This document shows positions 44,105 to 52,735 of a DNA stretch of 64,000 bases, in pieces. Each line of letters opens with the position of its first letter. Position 1 is the first letter of the stretch. This DNA comes from Flavobacterium sp. GTDB lineage: Bacteria; Bacteroidota; Bacteroidia; Flavobacteriales; Flavobacteriaceae. A model generated the notes under the pieces. The model made no database searches, was not told the origin of the DNA, and saw nothing but the letters and a program-made list of their open reading frames with translations. The DNA lies in the NCBI RefSeq assembly GCF_027531705.1, contig NZ_JAPZSP010000018.1, forward strand, positions 186,001-250,000, given 5' to 3'. A program made the translations under genes and the position numbers.

Positions 44105-45798
44105 TTTAAAATCTCATTCAAATTAATCCACTGCCAAAGATAGAAACTATTTTCTTGATTACCCTTTTGATATTCATCCCAAAGTCGAATTATTTCGTCA
44201 TGCTTAACAAATTCATTTTTAGCAAATTCGTTAATTTTATCATTCATATACTGATGCAATTCCACAGCAATCCATTCTCTTTGAGGTGTTTGTAAAGGTC
44301 TTTTTGGTGCAAAAGCAACTTCATTTCCTAATAAATCTTTTACAATTTCTCTAAGCATCCATTTACTTTTTCCATCTTTAATTTTCATTTCTTTGGGTTG
44401 AGCAAAAGCTAACTCAACCAATCTATAATCTAAAAAAGGCTCACGCAATTCTGTACTATACATCATACTTATTCTGTCATTAAATCGCAAAGCACGGGGA
44501 ATTTTGGTGTAAAACAAATCTCTATATTGAAGATTTTGCAACTCATTATCAAATGGTTTTTCATATTCTTCTTTCTCACAATAATTCTTAAACTCTTCTG
44601 TGAGTATTTCTGGATGTACTGGAGAGCTTTTTGTTCCTTGAATAGTAAAACCCGTATTGTTTTGGTAATAATCATATCCAGCCCAAGCTTCATCCATACC
44701 TTGTCCGTCAAGTAAAACTAGAATTCCTCTATTTTTTGCCTCTTCAAATATCTTACTGTAGGCTAATGTTGGGAAACCACCAAATGGTTCATCTTGAAAA
44801 CAAGAAATCTTAGTTATCAAATCGGCAACTTGATTGACCTCTAACAGACATTTATTTAACGGATTTTGAGTTTTGTTAACCATCATTTCAACCCACGGTA
44901 CTTCGTCATATCTCTCATCGTTGGTATAAAAAGTAAAAGCTTCTATGGTTTTGTTTTCAGGAAAAATTTGATTTACAATTGCTAATAATGTTGAAGAATC
45001 TAATCCACCACTACTATTAAAACCAACTGGAACATCGGATCTGAATCGTAACTTAACACTATCAATTAATAATCTTAAATATTCAGTTTTTAATTCTTCT
45101 TCATTTAGTTTTGGTAGTTTAGAAACATTGCCAACAAAGTGATACCATTTTATTGGATTAATTTTGGTTTGATTGACTTGATATTCAAAAAAATGACCGC
45201 CTGGAAGTTGATTAATTGATTCCCAAAATGTTTCACTTGGCATGCCGTAACTTCCAAATGCTATATAATTTGCCCAAACTTTTTTATTTTTTTTCTTTTC
45301 AATTCCAGCTTCAAAAAGTGTTTTTATTTCACTTGCAAAATATAGATTATTGTTGTGAAACGAATAATAAAAAGGCTTTACACCAAATCGATCTCTGGCG
45401 ACAAAAAGCTTTTTTTCAATAGTATCCCAAATTGCAAACGAAAACATTCCATTCAGTTCGTTCAGCATTTCTTTCCCTTTCTGAATATAAAGCGCCAATA
45501 AAACCTCTGTATCGGATTGTGTTTTGAAAGAATAATTACAAATTGTTTCTTTTAGTTCTTTGTAATTATAAATTTCTCCATTGAAAACAATAACATATCT
45601 ACCATCATTAGAAAACATTGGTTGATTTGCATTACTATTCAAATCAATAATAGACAAGCGATTATGTCCGAAACAAACATCTTCATTGCTCCAAAAGTCT
45701 TTGGCATCTGGACCACGATGTTCTTGTTTATCAAGCATTTTTTGAATAACTTGCTTTTTATCAGAAGCTACTCCAACTATACCAACTATACCGCACAT
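44101..45798 (-). CDS. asnB: Glutamine-dependent asparagine synthetase-like amidotransferase
   Basis: A 565-residue two-domain enzyme: class II glutaminase with the nucleophilic Cys2 (MCGIVGIVG) and a synthetase domain with the pyrophosphatase loop NSSGGLDSSTLLA. HRGPDAKDFW, RLSIIDLN and ELREPFLDYRLVE are typical. Inside polysaccharide loci AsnB-like proteins often amidate uronic acids of the glycan (WbpS type) rather than make asparagine; that is inferred from location. It lies between the exporter and the nonulosonate genes. Confidence 0.88.
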   Translation of the reverse strand: MCGIVGIVGVASDKKQVIQKMLDKQEHRGPDAKDFWSNEDVCFGHNRLSIIDLNSNANQPMFSNDGRYVIVFNGEIYNYKELKETICNYSFKTQSDTEVLLALYIQKGKEMLNELNGMFSFAIWDTIEKKLFVARDRFGVKPFYYSFHNNNLYFASEIKTLFEAGIEKKKNKKVWANYIAFGSYGMPSETFWESINQLPGGHFFEYQVNQTKINPIKWYHFVGNVSKLPKLNEEELKTEYLRLLIDSVKLRFRSDVPVGFNSSGGLDSSTLLAIVNQIFPENKTIEAFTFYTNDERYDEVPWVEMMVNKTQNPLNKCLLEVNQVADLITKISCFQDEPFGGFPTLAYSKIFEEAKNRGILVLLDGQGMDEAWAGYDYYQNNTGFTIQGTKSSPVHPEILTEEFKNYCEKEEYEKPFDNELQNLQYRDLFYTKIPRALRFNDRISMMYSTELREPFLDYRLVELAFAQPKEMKIKDGKSKWMLREIVKDLLGNEVAFAPKRPLQTPQREWIAVELHQYMNDKINEFAKNEFVKHDEIIRLWDEYQKGNQENSFYLWQWINLNEILK

Positions 45799-45799
45799 G

Positions 45800-46501
45800 T
45801 TATTTATTGTTAAGTTCTAATGCTTTCTTTTCAGCAAGTTCCCAATCACTCATTGTATCAATATTACATGAATAATTACTATCACTTTCAATATATCCAA
45901 TACTATTTCCGTAAAAAGATTTTTGATTTTTCAGAACGTCTATTTTGGTTATATAAACACTACCATCTCTATAATAAGCACTTGGAAGATCTTGTCTTCT
46001 CTTAATTATTTCCTTTTCTCCCGTTGCAATTTTTAGATTTCCATTTTTATCTTGCTCAAAGACCCAATGTGGATTAAATTCATGAGGGACTTTTAGAACA
46101 CTTAACATCGAATCAGATTTTTGCGAAATAAATTTCTCAATAGCTTTATCTATAAAGCCACTTTCCCGAAATGGAGAACTAGGTTGTAATAAACAAACTG
46201 CATCATAAAAAAAACCTTGGTTTTCCATATAATCAATAGCATGTAAAACTACATCAATAGAAGAAGCAGTATCAGTTGCTAATTCTTGTGGTCGTATAAA
46301 TGGAACTTTTAATCCCATCATATCAGCCACTTCAATAATTTCAGAATCCTCTGAACTCAAAATAATATCTGTCAACAATTTTGAGTTTTGAGCCGCTTCA
46401 AAAGTATATTGCAATAAAGGTTTCCCATTTAAAATTTTACTATTTTTTCTTGGAACACCTTTACTACCTCCACGAGCAGGTATAATAGCCAGAATCTTCA
46501 T
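45800..46501 (-). CDS. Acylneuraminate cytidylyltransferase family (CMP-nonulosonate synthetase)
   Basis: Activates a nonulosonic acid with CTP. It has 233 residues. Seen: KILAIIPARGGSKGVPRKN (2-20, the NeuA/KdsB nucleotide site), KPLLQYTFEAA, ILSSEDSEII, LLQPSSPFR and YRDGSVYITK. The substrate could be a Neu5Ac-, legionaminic- or pseudaminic-type acid; the neighbouring hydrolysing epimerase disfavours pseudaminic acid. It overlaps the epimerase gene by 1 nt and forms a trio with it and the synthase. Confidence 0.9.
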   Translation of the reverse strand: MKILAIIPARGGSKGVPRKNSKILNGKPLLQYTFEAAQNSKLLTDIILSSEDSEIIEVADMMGLKVPFIRPQELATDTASSIDVVLHAIDYMENQGFFYDAVCLLQPSSPFRESGFIDKAIEKFISQKSDSMLSVLKVPHEFNPHWVFEQDKNGNLKIATGEKEIIKRRQDLPSAYYRDGSVYITKIDVLKNQKSFYGNSIGYIESDSNYSCNIDTMSDWELAEKKALELNNK

Positions 46502-47661
46502 TAATAAGTAATTGTTTTATGAAATTTTAATGGTAAGTTGACCAATAAATCAGCTATTTTTTTTCCTGCATCACCACCACCATAAACGTTTGATAGTTCA
46601 GGCTTTGGGCTTCCAATCCATTTTAGAATAGTAGCTTTAATTTCATCACTATTATAATCTACATCAATAACATTATTGCCTCTTTCTCTCTTATTTTGTC
46701 TTGTCCCGATATTTACAACAGGAACTCCTAAATAAGCACATTCTCTAATTCCTACACTAGAATTACCTACAAGACATTTAGAATTAACTAACAGTCTCAA
46801 GAAATCCTCACCTTCCATGTTTTTAAAAAAATGAATATGTTTTGGATTATGCTCTTCTCTAAAAGATCTAATTCCAGTAGAAGTTCCATCTGCGCCAGCG
46901 TCAACATTTGGCCAAAACCAAAGAACAGGATGCGACAAATCTTTTACAGCATGCAAAGTTTCTTTAATATGCTTTCTACTATCTGCATATTCTGTAGTAA
47001 CAGGATGTTGCATTACAACTACATAACCTTCTGATAAATCTGGGCAAGCACCAACACCACCATATTTTTGATATGGATTAAAATTGAATTCCGGATTAAT
47101 CAATACATTTTTTGCTAAATCAATTGATGGGCAACCAGTATTAAAAATCGATTTTTCTTCTTCTCCCAACTTTAGTACTCTTTCTCTAGCACCTTCTGAT
47201 GCAACAAAATGATAATCTGCTAGTTTAGTTATTGAATGTCTAACCTTTTCATCAATATTCCCTGTTACTTCACCACCTTGAATATGCACTAAAGGAATAT
47301 TCATATAAGATGCTGCTATAGCCGTAGCCATTGTTTCAAACCTATCCGCAATGGTAATAACCATATCAGGTTTTAAATTATCAAAAACGGTTGACAACTC
47401 CAAAATTCCGATTCCAGTAGTCTTTGCTGCTGCAGTTAAATTTTCTCCTTCAAGAACATTAAAAACCTTAGCTTTAATTTCAAAACCATCATTATTGATA
47501 TAATTTACTGCGCTACCATATCTATCAAGCAATGCAGAAGCCGCAACAACTAACTGTAGCTCAAGTTCAGGATGATCTTTTATAGCTTGCAAAGCTGTCT
47601 TTATACGACTATAACTAGGTCGAGCAGTTACAACAACACAAATTTTTCTTTTTTGATACAT
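46501..47661 (-). CDS. neuC: Hydrolysing UDP-sugar 2-epimerase (NeuC/LegG type)
   Basis: Hydrolyses and epimerises UDP-GlcNAc to ManNAc, or UDP-diacetylbacillosamine to 6-deoxy-ManNAc4NAc in the LegG variant. It has 386 residues. Seen: VVVTARPSYSRIKTALQAI, TIADRFETMATAIAASYM, LVHIQGGEVTGNIDEKVRHS, VGNSSVGIRECAYLGVPVVN and RERGNNVIDVDY. Sequence alone does not separate the two substrates, but the PglF/E/D genes downstream make the LegG role plausible. It lies 1 nt from the synthase gene. Confidence 0.9.
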   Translation of the reverse strand: MYQKRKICVVVTARPSYSRIKTALQAIKDHPELELQLVVAASALLDRYGSAVNYINNDGFEIKAKVFNVLEGENLTAAAKTTGIGILELSTVFDNLKPDMVITIADRFETMATAIAASYMNIPLVHIQGGEVTGNIDEKVRHSITKLADYHFVASEGARERVLKLGEEEKSIFNTGCPSIDLAKNVLINPEFNFNPYQKYGGVGACPDLSEGYVVVMQHPVTTEYADSRKHIKETLHAVKDLSHPVLWFWPNVDAGADGTSTGIRSFREEHNPKHIHFFKNMEGEDFLRLLVNSKCLVGNSSVGIRECAYLGVPVVNIGTRQNKRERGNNVIDVDYNSDEIKATILKWIGSPKPELSNVYGGGDAGKKIADLLVNLPLKFHKTITY

Positions 47662-47662
47662 T

Positions 47663-48670
47663 TCATTCTAAATCTTCAAAATTTAAAAAACTCCATTTTT
47701 TTAAATCTTTATTAATTTTTTTCCCAACAATTGTACTAAAATCACATGCATTAATTCCGTATCCTTTTGGTTTTTTTGATTCCAAATCATCTATTCTGAT
47801 GATATCTCCATTTTTTAAATCTTTATTAATTGCTAACGATTTTTCAAAAATTTGTTTTAACTCCGTAAATTTTGAATTATCGCTTTTATCAATAGGATTT
47901 TGCAAGGCAGAAAAAACCTCATTAGTTGCTATTACTAAATCTTTTATTTCTTCAATTGTTAAAGAAGATTTACTGTCTGGCCCAAACATTTTTCTGTCAA
48001 AAACAGCATGAAACTCCAAGATTTCTGCACCTAAAGCTACCGCTGCAATTCCTGTTGAAATTTTAGCCGAATGGTCTGAATAACCAACTTTTACATTATA
48101 TCTCTCTTTTAATTGTTGAATTACATTTAATCCATATTGATTTGGCAATGTTGGATAAGAAGTTGTGCATTGCAAAATTGAAAAATCAACATTCCTGTTT
48201 TTCAAAAAAGTTACTGTTGTATCTAATTCTTCAAAACTACTCATTCCAGAAGACAAAATAATAGGTTTATTTGTCATTGAAATTTTATCTAATAAAAGTA
48301 AATTAGAAACTTCTCCAGAACCAATTTTATATATTTTTACTCCTATTTCTTCCAACCAATCAACAGCTAAATTTGAAAATGGGGAACAAACAAAATCAAG
48401 ACCAACTTGTTCGCAATGTTGCTTAATTTCAAGCCATTGCTCTTTGGTAAAACTCATTCTCTTCCAATAATCAAATCGAGTAGCATCTTCTAAAGAAAAT
48501 TTTACCCTAAACGGTTCGTGAATACTACTTTCAGCTTCAGCAATGTGCATTTGAAATTTTATCGCATCAACACCTGTTGTAGAAATAGCGTCAATATAAG
48601 AATACAAAATTCCCAAACTACCTTCATGAGCTTGACCAATTTCAGCAATAAGATATGGTTTGGAAATCAT
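47663..48670 (-). CDS. neuB: N-acetylneuraminate/legionaminate synthase family (NeuB-like)
   Basis: Condenses a 2-acetamido hexose with phosphoenolpyruvate to a nonulosonic acid. It has 335 residues: a TIM-barrel NeuB domain (LIAEIGQAHEGSLG, DAIKFQMH, DFVCSPFSNLAVDWLEEIGV, KIGSGE, ILSSGMSSFEEL, GYSDHS) and a C-terminal SAF antifreeze-like domain (DIIRIDDLESKKPKGYGIN). The metal-site region reads EFHAVFDRKMFGPDSKSSL, divergent from the usual EKHFTLD...GPDH. It is the first gene of the operon, next to a TATATTTG element. Confidence 0.88.
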   Translation of the reverse strand: MISKPYLIAEIGQAHEGSLGILYSYIDAISTTGVDAIKFQMHIAEAESSIHEPFRVKFSLEDATRFDYWKRMSFTKEQWLEIKQHCEQVGLDFVCSPFSNLAVDWLEEIGVKIYKIGSGEVSNLLLLDKISMTNKPIILSSGMSSFEELDTTVTFLKNRNVDFSILQCTTSYPTLPNQYGLNVIQQLKERYNVKVGYSDHSAKISTGIAAVALGAEILEFHAVFDRKMFGPDSKSSLTIEEIKDLVIATNEVFSALQNPIDKSDNSKFTELKQIFEKSLAINKDLKNGDIIRIDDLESKKPKGYGINACDFSTIVGKKINKDLKKWSFLNFEDLE

Positions 48671-48691
48671 TTATAAATTTTTCAATATTTG

Positions 48692-48699
48692 CAAATATA
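48692..48699 (-). promoter_or_regulatory. Possible -7 element (TATATTTG) of the neuB operon
   Basis: It fits TAnnTTTG and gives a leader of about 16 nt before the neuB ATG. It is half of a 14-bp palindrome (ATATTTGCAAATAT). No spaced TTG is seen. Together with the next element it makes 48671-48804 a divergent promoter region. Confidence 0.4.
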
Positions 48700-48774
48700 A
48701 TGATTTAAGCATTCTTGAGAATTTTTTAATTTATAAAATATAATAATATTTCCTTTTTTAAACAACAAAAAATC

Positions 48775-48782
48775 TAAATTTG
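48775..48782 (+). promoter_or_regulatory. Possible -7 element (TAAATTTG) of the tyrosine phosphatase gene
   Basis: TAnnTTTG match placing the transcript start about 16 nt before the TTG start codon at 48805. The -33 region is T-rich (TTTCCTTTTTT) without a clean TTG. Confidence 0.4.
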
Positions 48783-48804
48783 TAAAATAACTAAATTAAA
48801 AAAA

Positions 48805-49542
48805 TTGCTATCCTTTCTAAAACCTAAAACTACTTTAAAAGATTTAATTCCTGCTAATTATGTGGACATTCATTCGCATCTTTTACCAGGTATAGATGAT
48901 GGTGCCAAAAACAATGATAATTCAATGTTTTTAGTTTCTGAATTAAAGTCAATTGGTTTTTCAAAATTCATTACTACTCCACACATATATAGAGGTGTAT
49001 GGGATAACACAAAAGAAAGTATTATTTCAAATTATAAGGAAACACTTTCTTTCTTTTCGAACAAATCAATTGATATTAAGCTAAAGGTTGCTGCAGAATA
49101 TTTGTTAAATGATCATTTTGTAGAATTATTAAATAAAAATGAGATTTTAACTCTGAAAGAAAACTATGTTTTGGTAGAAATGTCTTACATCAATCCGCCA
49201 ATTCAACTGTATGATATACTTTTCAAACTTCAAGTTGCTGGATACAAACCTATTTTGGCACATCCTGAGCGTTATGCTTTTTATCACAAATCTACAGAAG
49301 AATACAAAAAATTAAAAAAGCACGGTTGTTTATTTCAATTAAATCTTCTTTCAACGGTTGGTTACTATGGTAGTGAAGTAATGAAAGCTGCCAATTTTCT
49401 TTTAAAAGAGGGTATGATTGACTTTGTTGGTTCTGATGTTCATCACGAACAACATGTAAAAGCTTTTCAAAACAAAATTCTAATAAAAGATGAAAAAGCG
49501 TTAACTGATGCAATATCTAACAATCAGTTTTTTACTTTCTAG
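48805..49542 (+). CDS. PHP-domain protein-tyrosine phosphatase (CpsB/YwqE family)
   Basis: Metal-dependent phosphatase expected to dephosphorylate the Wzc-like tyrosine kinase encoded convergently. It has 245 residues. PHP metal motifs: DIHSHLLPGIDDGA (H23, H25), TTPH, AAEYLL, AHPERY and GSDVHH. The start is TTG at 48805, since an in-frame stop at 48775 leaves no ATG. It is the only plus-strand gene in the polysaccharide locus, and its last 11 nt overlap the end of the kinase gene. Confidence 0.9.
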   Translation: MLSFLKPKTTLKDLIPANYVDIHSHLLPGIDDGAKNNDNSMFLVSELKSIGFSKFITTPHIYRGVWDNTKESIISNYKETLSFFSNKSIDIKLKVAAEYLLNDHFVELLNKNEILTLKENYVLVEMSYINPPIQLYDILFKLQVAGYKPILAHPERYAFYHKSTEEYKKLKKHGCLFQLNLLSTVGYYGSEVMKAANFLLKEGMIDFVGSDVHHEQHVKAFQNKILIKDEKALTDAISNNQFFTF

Positions 49543-51919
49543 TTAATTTATTTAACCAAGTTTTATACCATGTTTCTTTTTTAACATCTTGACCGTAGCC
49601 GTATCCATAGCCGTAACCATAACCGTAACCATACCCATAAGTTTTCCCCCAAAATGTATCATTTAAAACAATTGCCATATTAGGTAATTTCTTCTCAAGA
49701 TGGAATGTTTCGGCAGTTTTAAGGAATCGTTTGTCTAGATAATTGGCTCTCATTACATATACAAACACATCTGCATTTTTCGCTACCAACAAGGTATCAG
49801 TAACTAAACTAACAGGAGCAGTATCAACAACTATATAATCGTATTGGAGTTTTAAAGAATCGAAAAGCAATGTCAATTTATCGTTCATTAATAAATCAAC
49901 TGGATTTGGTGGAATTACTCCAGAAGGCAAAATATAAAATGCTTCAAAACCATCCTGCTTTATTATGTATTCATTAACATCTGAATCATTTTTTGACAAA
50001 TAATTAGTTAATCCTTTTGATGGCAGTTTTACATACTCATCTATTTTAGGATTTCTAATATCAAGCCCAATAAGTAAAACTTTTTTACCAGACAATGCTA
50101 TTGTACTTGCTAAATTAATTGCTAAGAATGTTTTTCCTTCTTTTGGCAAAGTCGATGTTACAAATATTGTTTTTGCTTTATCAACCGCAACATTACTAAG
50201 CATGAATTCAAGATTTGTTCTAACAATTCTTATCGCTTCAGCTGAGCTTGATCGGCTGTTAGTATTAATAATTTCTTCATGAGATTCGGATTTTGGAACA
50301 TCTCCTAGAAACGGAATTGTTGTTTTTCCTTCAATATCTTGACGACTTTTAATTTTAGTGTCTAATAATCCCATTAGGTAAATAATACCCAGTGGAATAA
50401 ATAATCCTAACCCAAAAGCTATTAAATAAATCATATTTCGCACTGGGGAAACTGGTCTATTTGAAGCCATTGCACTATCTATTAGCTTGGAATTTGAAGC
50501 AGTAACTGCCAATGATATTGCTATTTCTTCTCTTTTTTGTAATAAATACAGATATAAAGATTCTTTTATTTTTTGTTGCCTATCAAGAATTCTAAATTCT
50601 CTTTCTTGCGTTGGGATTTGAGAAATTTTCCCTTTTAACAAGTTATCTTGTTTTTGCAAATCAGAACGTTTTATTGCTAAAGAAGTTTTTAATCTTGCAA
50701 TTCCTTCAATAATATTGTTGTTGGTTTCCTCAATCTTTTGGTCTAAATTTTTAACAATCGGATTGTTTATAGTTCCGTCCTTTATTATTCTATTTCTTTG
50801 AAGGACTAGTTCGTTATGTTGAATAATTAAAGAAATTGAATTTGCGTCAATTGGTAATATATTAGTTGGAACTAATTCTCCTTCTTTTTTCTTTTTCATA
50901 AAATCTTCCATAGACTGAATAACACGCAATTGTGTCTCTGTTTCAATCAATGATTTTTCAAATTCAGAAGAACTCTGAACATATAAAGATGCTTCAGAAA
51001 CTATATCAGTAACATTATTGTATTTTTTAAATAACTCAGCATTTTTTTCAACATCTCCAAGTTCTACTGATATTATTTTCAATCTATCTTGAATAAAATT
51101 TTGAGTGTTTTCAGAAATATATTTTTTATCAGCTACAGCATCTTCATTATAAATTTCAATTATTGTATTGAGTAAATCTTCCGCTTTTTCTTTTATTGGA
51201 TCATTAATTGTTAACTCAACAACACTTGAATTTTTACTTATTGGAGCAATATTTAATTTAGATTTATAACTTTGAACAACACTTTTTAAATTGTATACAT
51301 TAACCGTTAATGAAATATCATATGCGGTTTTTACGCCTTTTCTAAGGACTTTATATATTATTAATTCACTATCTTCTAGCTTAATTTTTACACCATAATT
51401 GTGCTTACCTAAACTTTTATTGTCTTTAAAAAGCTCAAAAGAATTTTGGTTTATTCCTTTAAAATTGAATGTTTTTTCTTTCTCATAAAATTTTTCAGAA
51501 ACATTTAAAAAAACAAATTCTATTGGTTTATCCTTATAAAGCTCGATATGCTTAACACGTGCATCTGCTAGATAATCAATGGTAAAACCTAATTTTTTTA
51601 TTGCTTTTTCGACAACAGTTCTAGATTTTATTATTTCAATTTCGTTATCAACATTATTTTTAATACCCGAAGTTAATCCTAAATCAGCAAAAGCAGAAAG
51701 TTCAGATTGCAAATTTCCTTTTCTTTCATCTTTTACCAAAATGGTTGCAGTTGCTTTATATTGAGGTTCAGCATATCTAAGATAAATAATTGCGAGAACT
51801 AAGGCTACAAAAACACTTAACGCTATCCATTTCCAGTGAATTAAATATTTGTCTAACTCTTCCCTAATATTGAGATTAGTTTCTTTTGAATCCTTTACCA
51901 AAGTAGCGTGTTCTTGCAT
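49532..51919 (-). CDS. Polysaccharide copolymerase / BY-type tyrosine autokinase (Wzc-like)
   Basis: Controls chain length and export of the polysaccharide. It has 795 residues: N-terminal Wzz domain with membrane helix at about 34-52, a long periplasmic helical hairpin, a GNVR region (RIKDGTIN), second helix at about 500-520, then the cytoplasmic BY-kinase domain with Walker A TLPKEGKTFLAINLAST, Walker A' LLIGLDIRNPKID and Walker B YIVVDTAPVS. The tail carries eight Tyr-Gly pairs (761-776), the expected autophosphorylation cluster. It overlaps the wza-like gene by 1 nt. Confidence 0.94.
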   Translation of the reverse strand: MQEHATLVKDSKETNLNIREELDKYLIHWKWIALSVFVALVLAIIYLRYAEPQYKATATILVKDERKGNLQSELSAFADLGLTSGIKNNVDNEIEIIKSRTVVEKAIKKLGFTIDYLADARVKHIELYKDKPIEFVFLNVSEKFYEKEKTFNFKGINQNSFELFKDNKSLGKHNYGVKIKLEDSELIIYKVLRKGVKTAYDISLTVNVYNLKSVVQSYKSKLNIAPISKNSSVVELTINDPIKEKAEDLLNTIIEIYNEDAVADKKYISENTQNFIQDRLKIISVELGDVEKNAELFKKYNNVTDIVSEASLYVQSSSEFEKSLIETETQLRVIQSMEDFMKKKKEGELVPTNILPIDANSISLIIQHNELVLQRNRIIKDGTINNPIVKNLDQKIEETNNNIIEGIARLKTSLAIKRSDLQKQDNLLKGKISQIPTQEREFRILDRQQKIKESLYLYLLQKREEIAISLAVTASNSKLIDSAMASNRPVSPVRNMIYLIAFGLGLFIPLGIIYLMGLLDTKIKSRQDIEGKTTIPFLGDVPKSESHEEIINTNSRSSSAEAIRIVRTNLEFMLSNVAVDKAKTIFVTSTLPKEGKTFLAINLASTIALSGKKVLLIGLDIRNPKIDEYVKLPSKGLTNYLSKNDSDVNEYIIKQDGFEAFYILPSGVIPPNPVDLLMNDKLTLLFDSLKLQYDYIVVDTAPVSLVTDTLLVAKNADVFVYVMRANYLDKRFLKTAETFHLEKKLPNMAIVLNDTFWGKTYGYGYGYGYGYGYGYGQDVKKETWYKTWLNKLTRK
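49593..49640. repeat. Eight tandem hexamers encoding the Tyr-Gly tail of the BY-kinase
   Basis: Units of the form CCGTAA/CCATAG repeat eight times in frame. The codons vary (TAT/TAC; GGT, GGC, GGA, GGG), so the tract is not a perfect microsatellite. Copy-number changes would alter the number of phosphorylatable tyrosines without a frameshift. Confidence 0.85.
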
Positions 51920-52689
51920 TAGTTTCTAAAAATTAAAACTGCAATGGTTGTCAATATTGAAAGTATTGAAACAGTTACAGCAACATTTGGTCCAAAAGTA
52001 GAAGAATTAATTTTAGTTTTATTAGGCTCAACAATTAAAATGTCATTTTGATTAAGATAGTAAAATGGTGAATTAATAAAATTAGCATTTGTTAGATCTA
52101 TTCTATTGAAGGTTTTTTTTCCATTAGACTCTCTAATAATCAACACATTTGATCTTTTTCCGTAAATAGTTAAATCACCTGAAAGACTTAACGCTTCTAA
52201 AAGAGTAATTCTGTCACTAACCACGTTAAAACTACCAGGTCTATTTACTTCTCCTAAAACAGAAATTTTATAATTTAATATTTTTAAATTTATACTAGGA
52301 TTTTTGATATGTATAGCTACTAAATCGGCTATTTTTTTATTAGCTTCAATTCTAGTCAAACCAGCAAGATTTATCTTTCCGACAACAGGAAAGTCTATAA
52401 AACCTTCTTTATCAATTAAATAAGTTTTGATTCCTGTTTGATTATTTTCAATACTATAATTTGCTTGAATTTGTGGAAGATTGAAAGGCACCGTTACTTC
52501 AGGGTTTTCTGCAGAAACTATGATACTCAATAAATCGTCTGGTTGAAGTTTGATTTCGTAACTAGTTGTTATTTCATTACTATTTTTAGCATCAACATCT
52601 TGAAGATATGCAATGTTTTTTCTAGATGCACAAGAATACAAAAGAGCTAGAATCCCTAGAAAAGTAAAACATTTATATATTGATTTCAT
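51919..52689 (-). CDS. Polysaccharide export outer-membrane lipoprotein (Wza-like)
   Basis: Outer-membrane export channel component, 256 residues. Signal peptide with lipobox LLYSC (Cys about 20), then RKNIAYLQDVDAKN typical of Bacteroidetes members. A Poly_export domain follows (YEIKLQPDDLLSIIVSAENP) and a SLBB domain (ISVLGEVNRPGSFNV). A C-terminal membrane span (VAVTVSILSILTTIAVLIF) matches Wza-like proteins that cross the outer membrane. It is directly coupled to the kinase gene. Confidence 0.92.
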   Translation of the reverse strand: MKSIYKCFTFLGILALLYSCASRKNIAYLQDVDAKNSNEITTSYEIKLQPDDLLSIIVSAENPEVTVPFNLPQIQANYSIENNQTGIKTYLIDKEGFIDFPVVGKINLAGLTRIEANKKIADLVAIHIKNPSINLKILNYKISVLGEVNRPGSFNVVSDRITLLEALSLSGDLTIYGKRSNVLIIRESNGKKTFNRIDLTNANFINSPFYYLNQNDILIVEPNKTKINSSTFGPNVAVTVSILSILTTIAVLIFRN

Positions 52690-52706
52690 ACTGTTTTTTT
52701 ATGGTG

Positions 52707-52714
52707 CAAATATA
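52707..52714 (-). promoter_or_regulatory. Possible -7 element (TATATTTG) for the wza-wzc pair
   Basis: TAnnTTTG match giving a leader of about 11 nt before the Wza-like ATG. TTT rather than TTG occurs at the -33 spacing. It lies in the 46-nt gap after the PglF-like gene. Confidence 0.4.
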
Positions 52715-52735
52715 CGAAAGTCTTTTTAATGTAAA

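Noticed and set aside
49593..49640. Short repeats as a CRISPR-like array
   Set aside because: The units are in-frame hexamers coding Tyr-Gly within the kinase tail, with no spacers.
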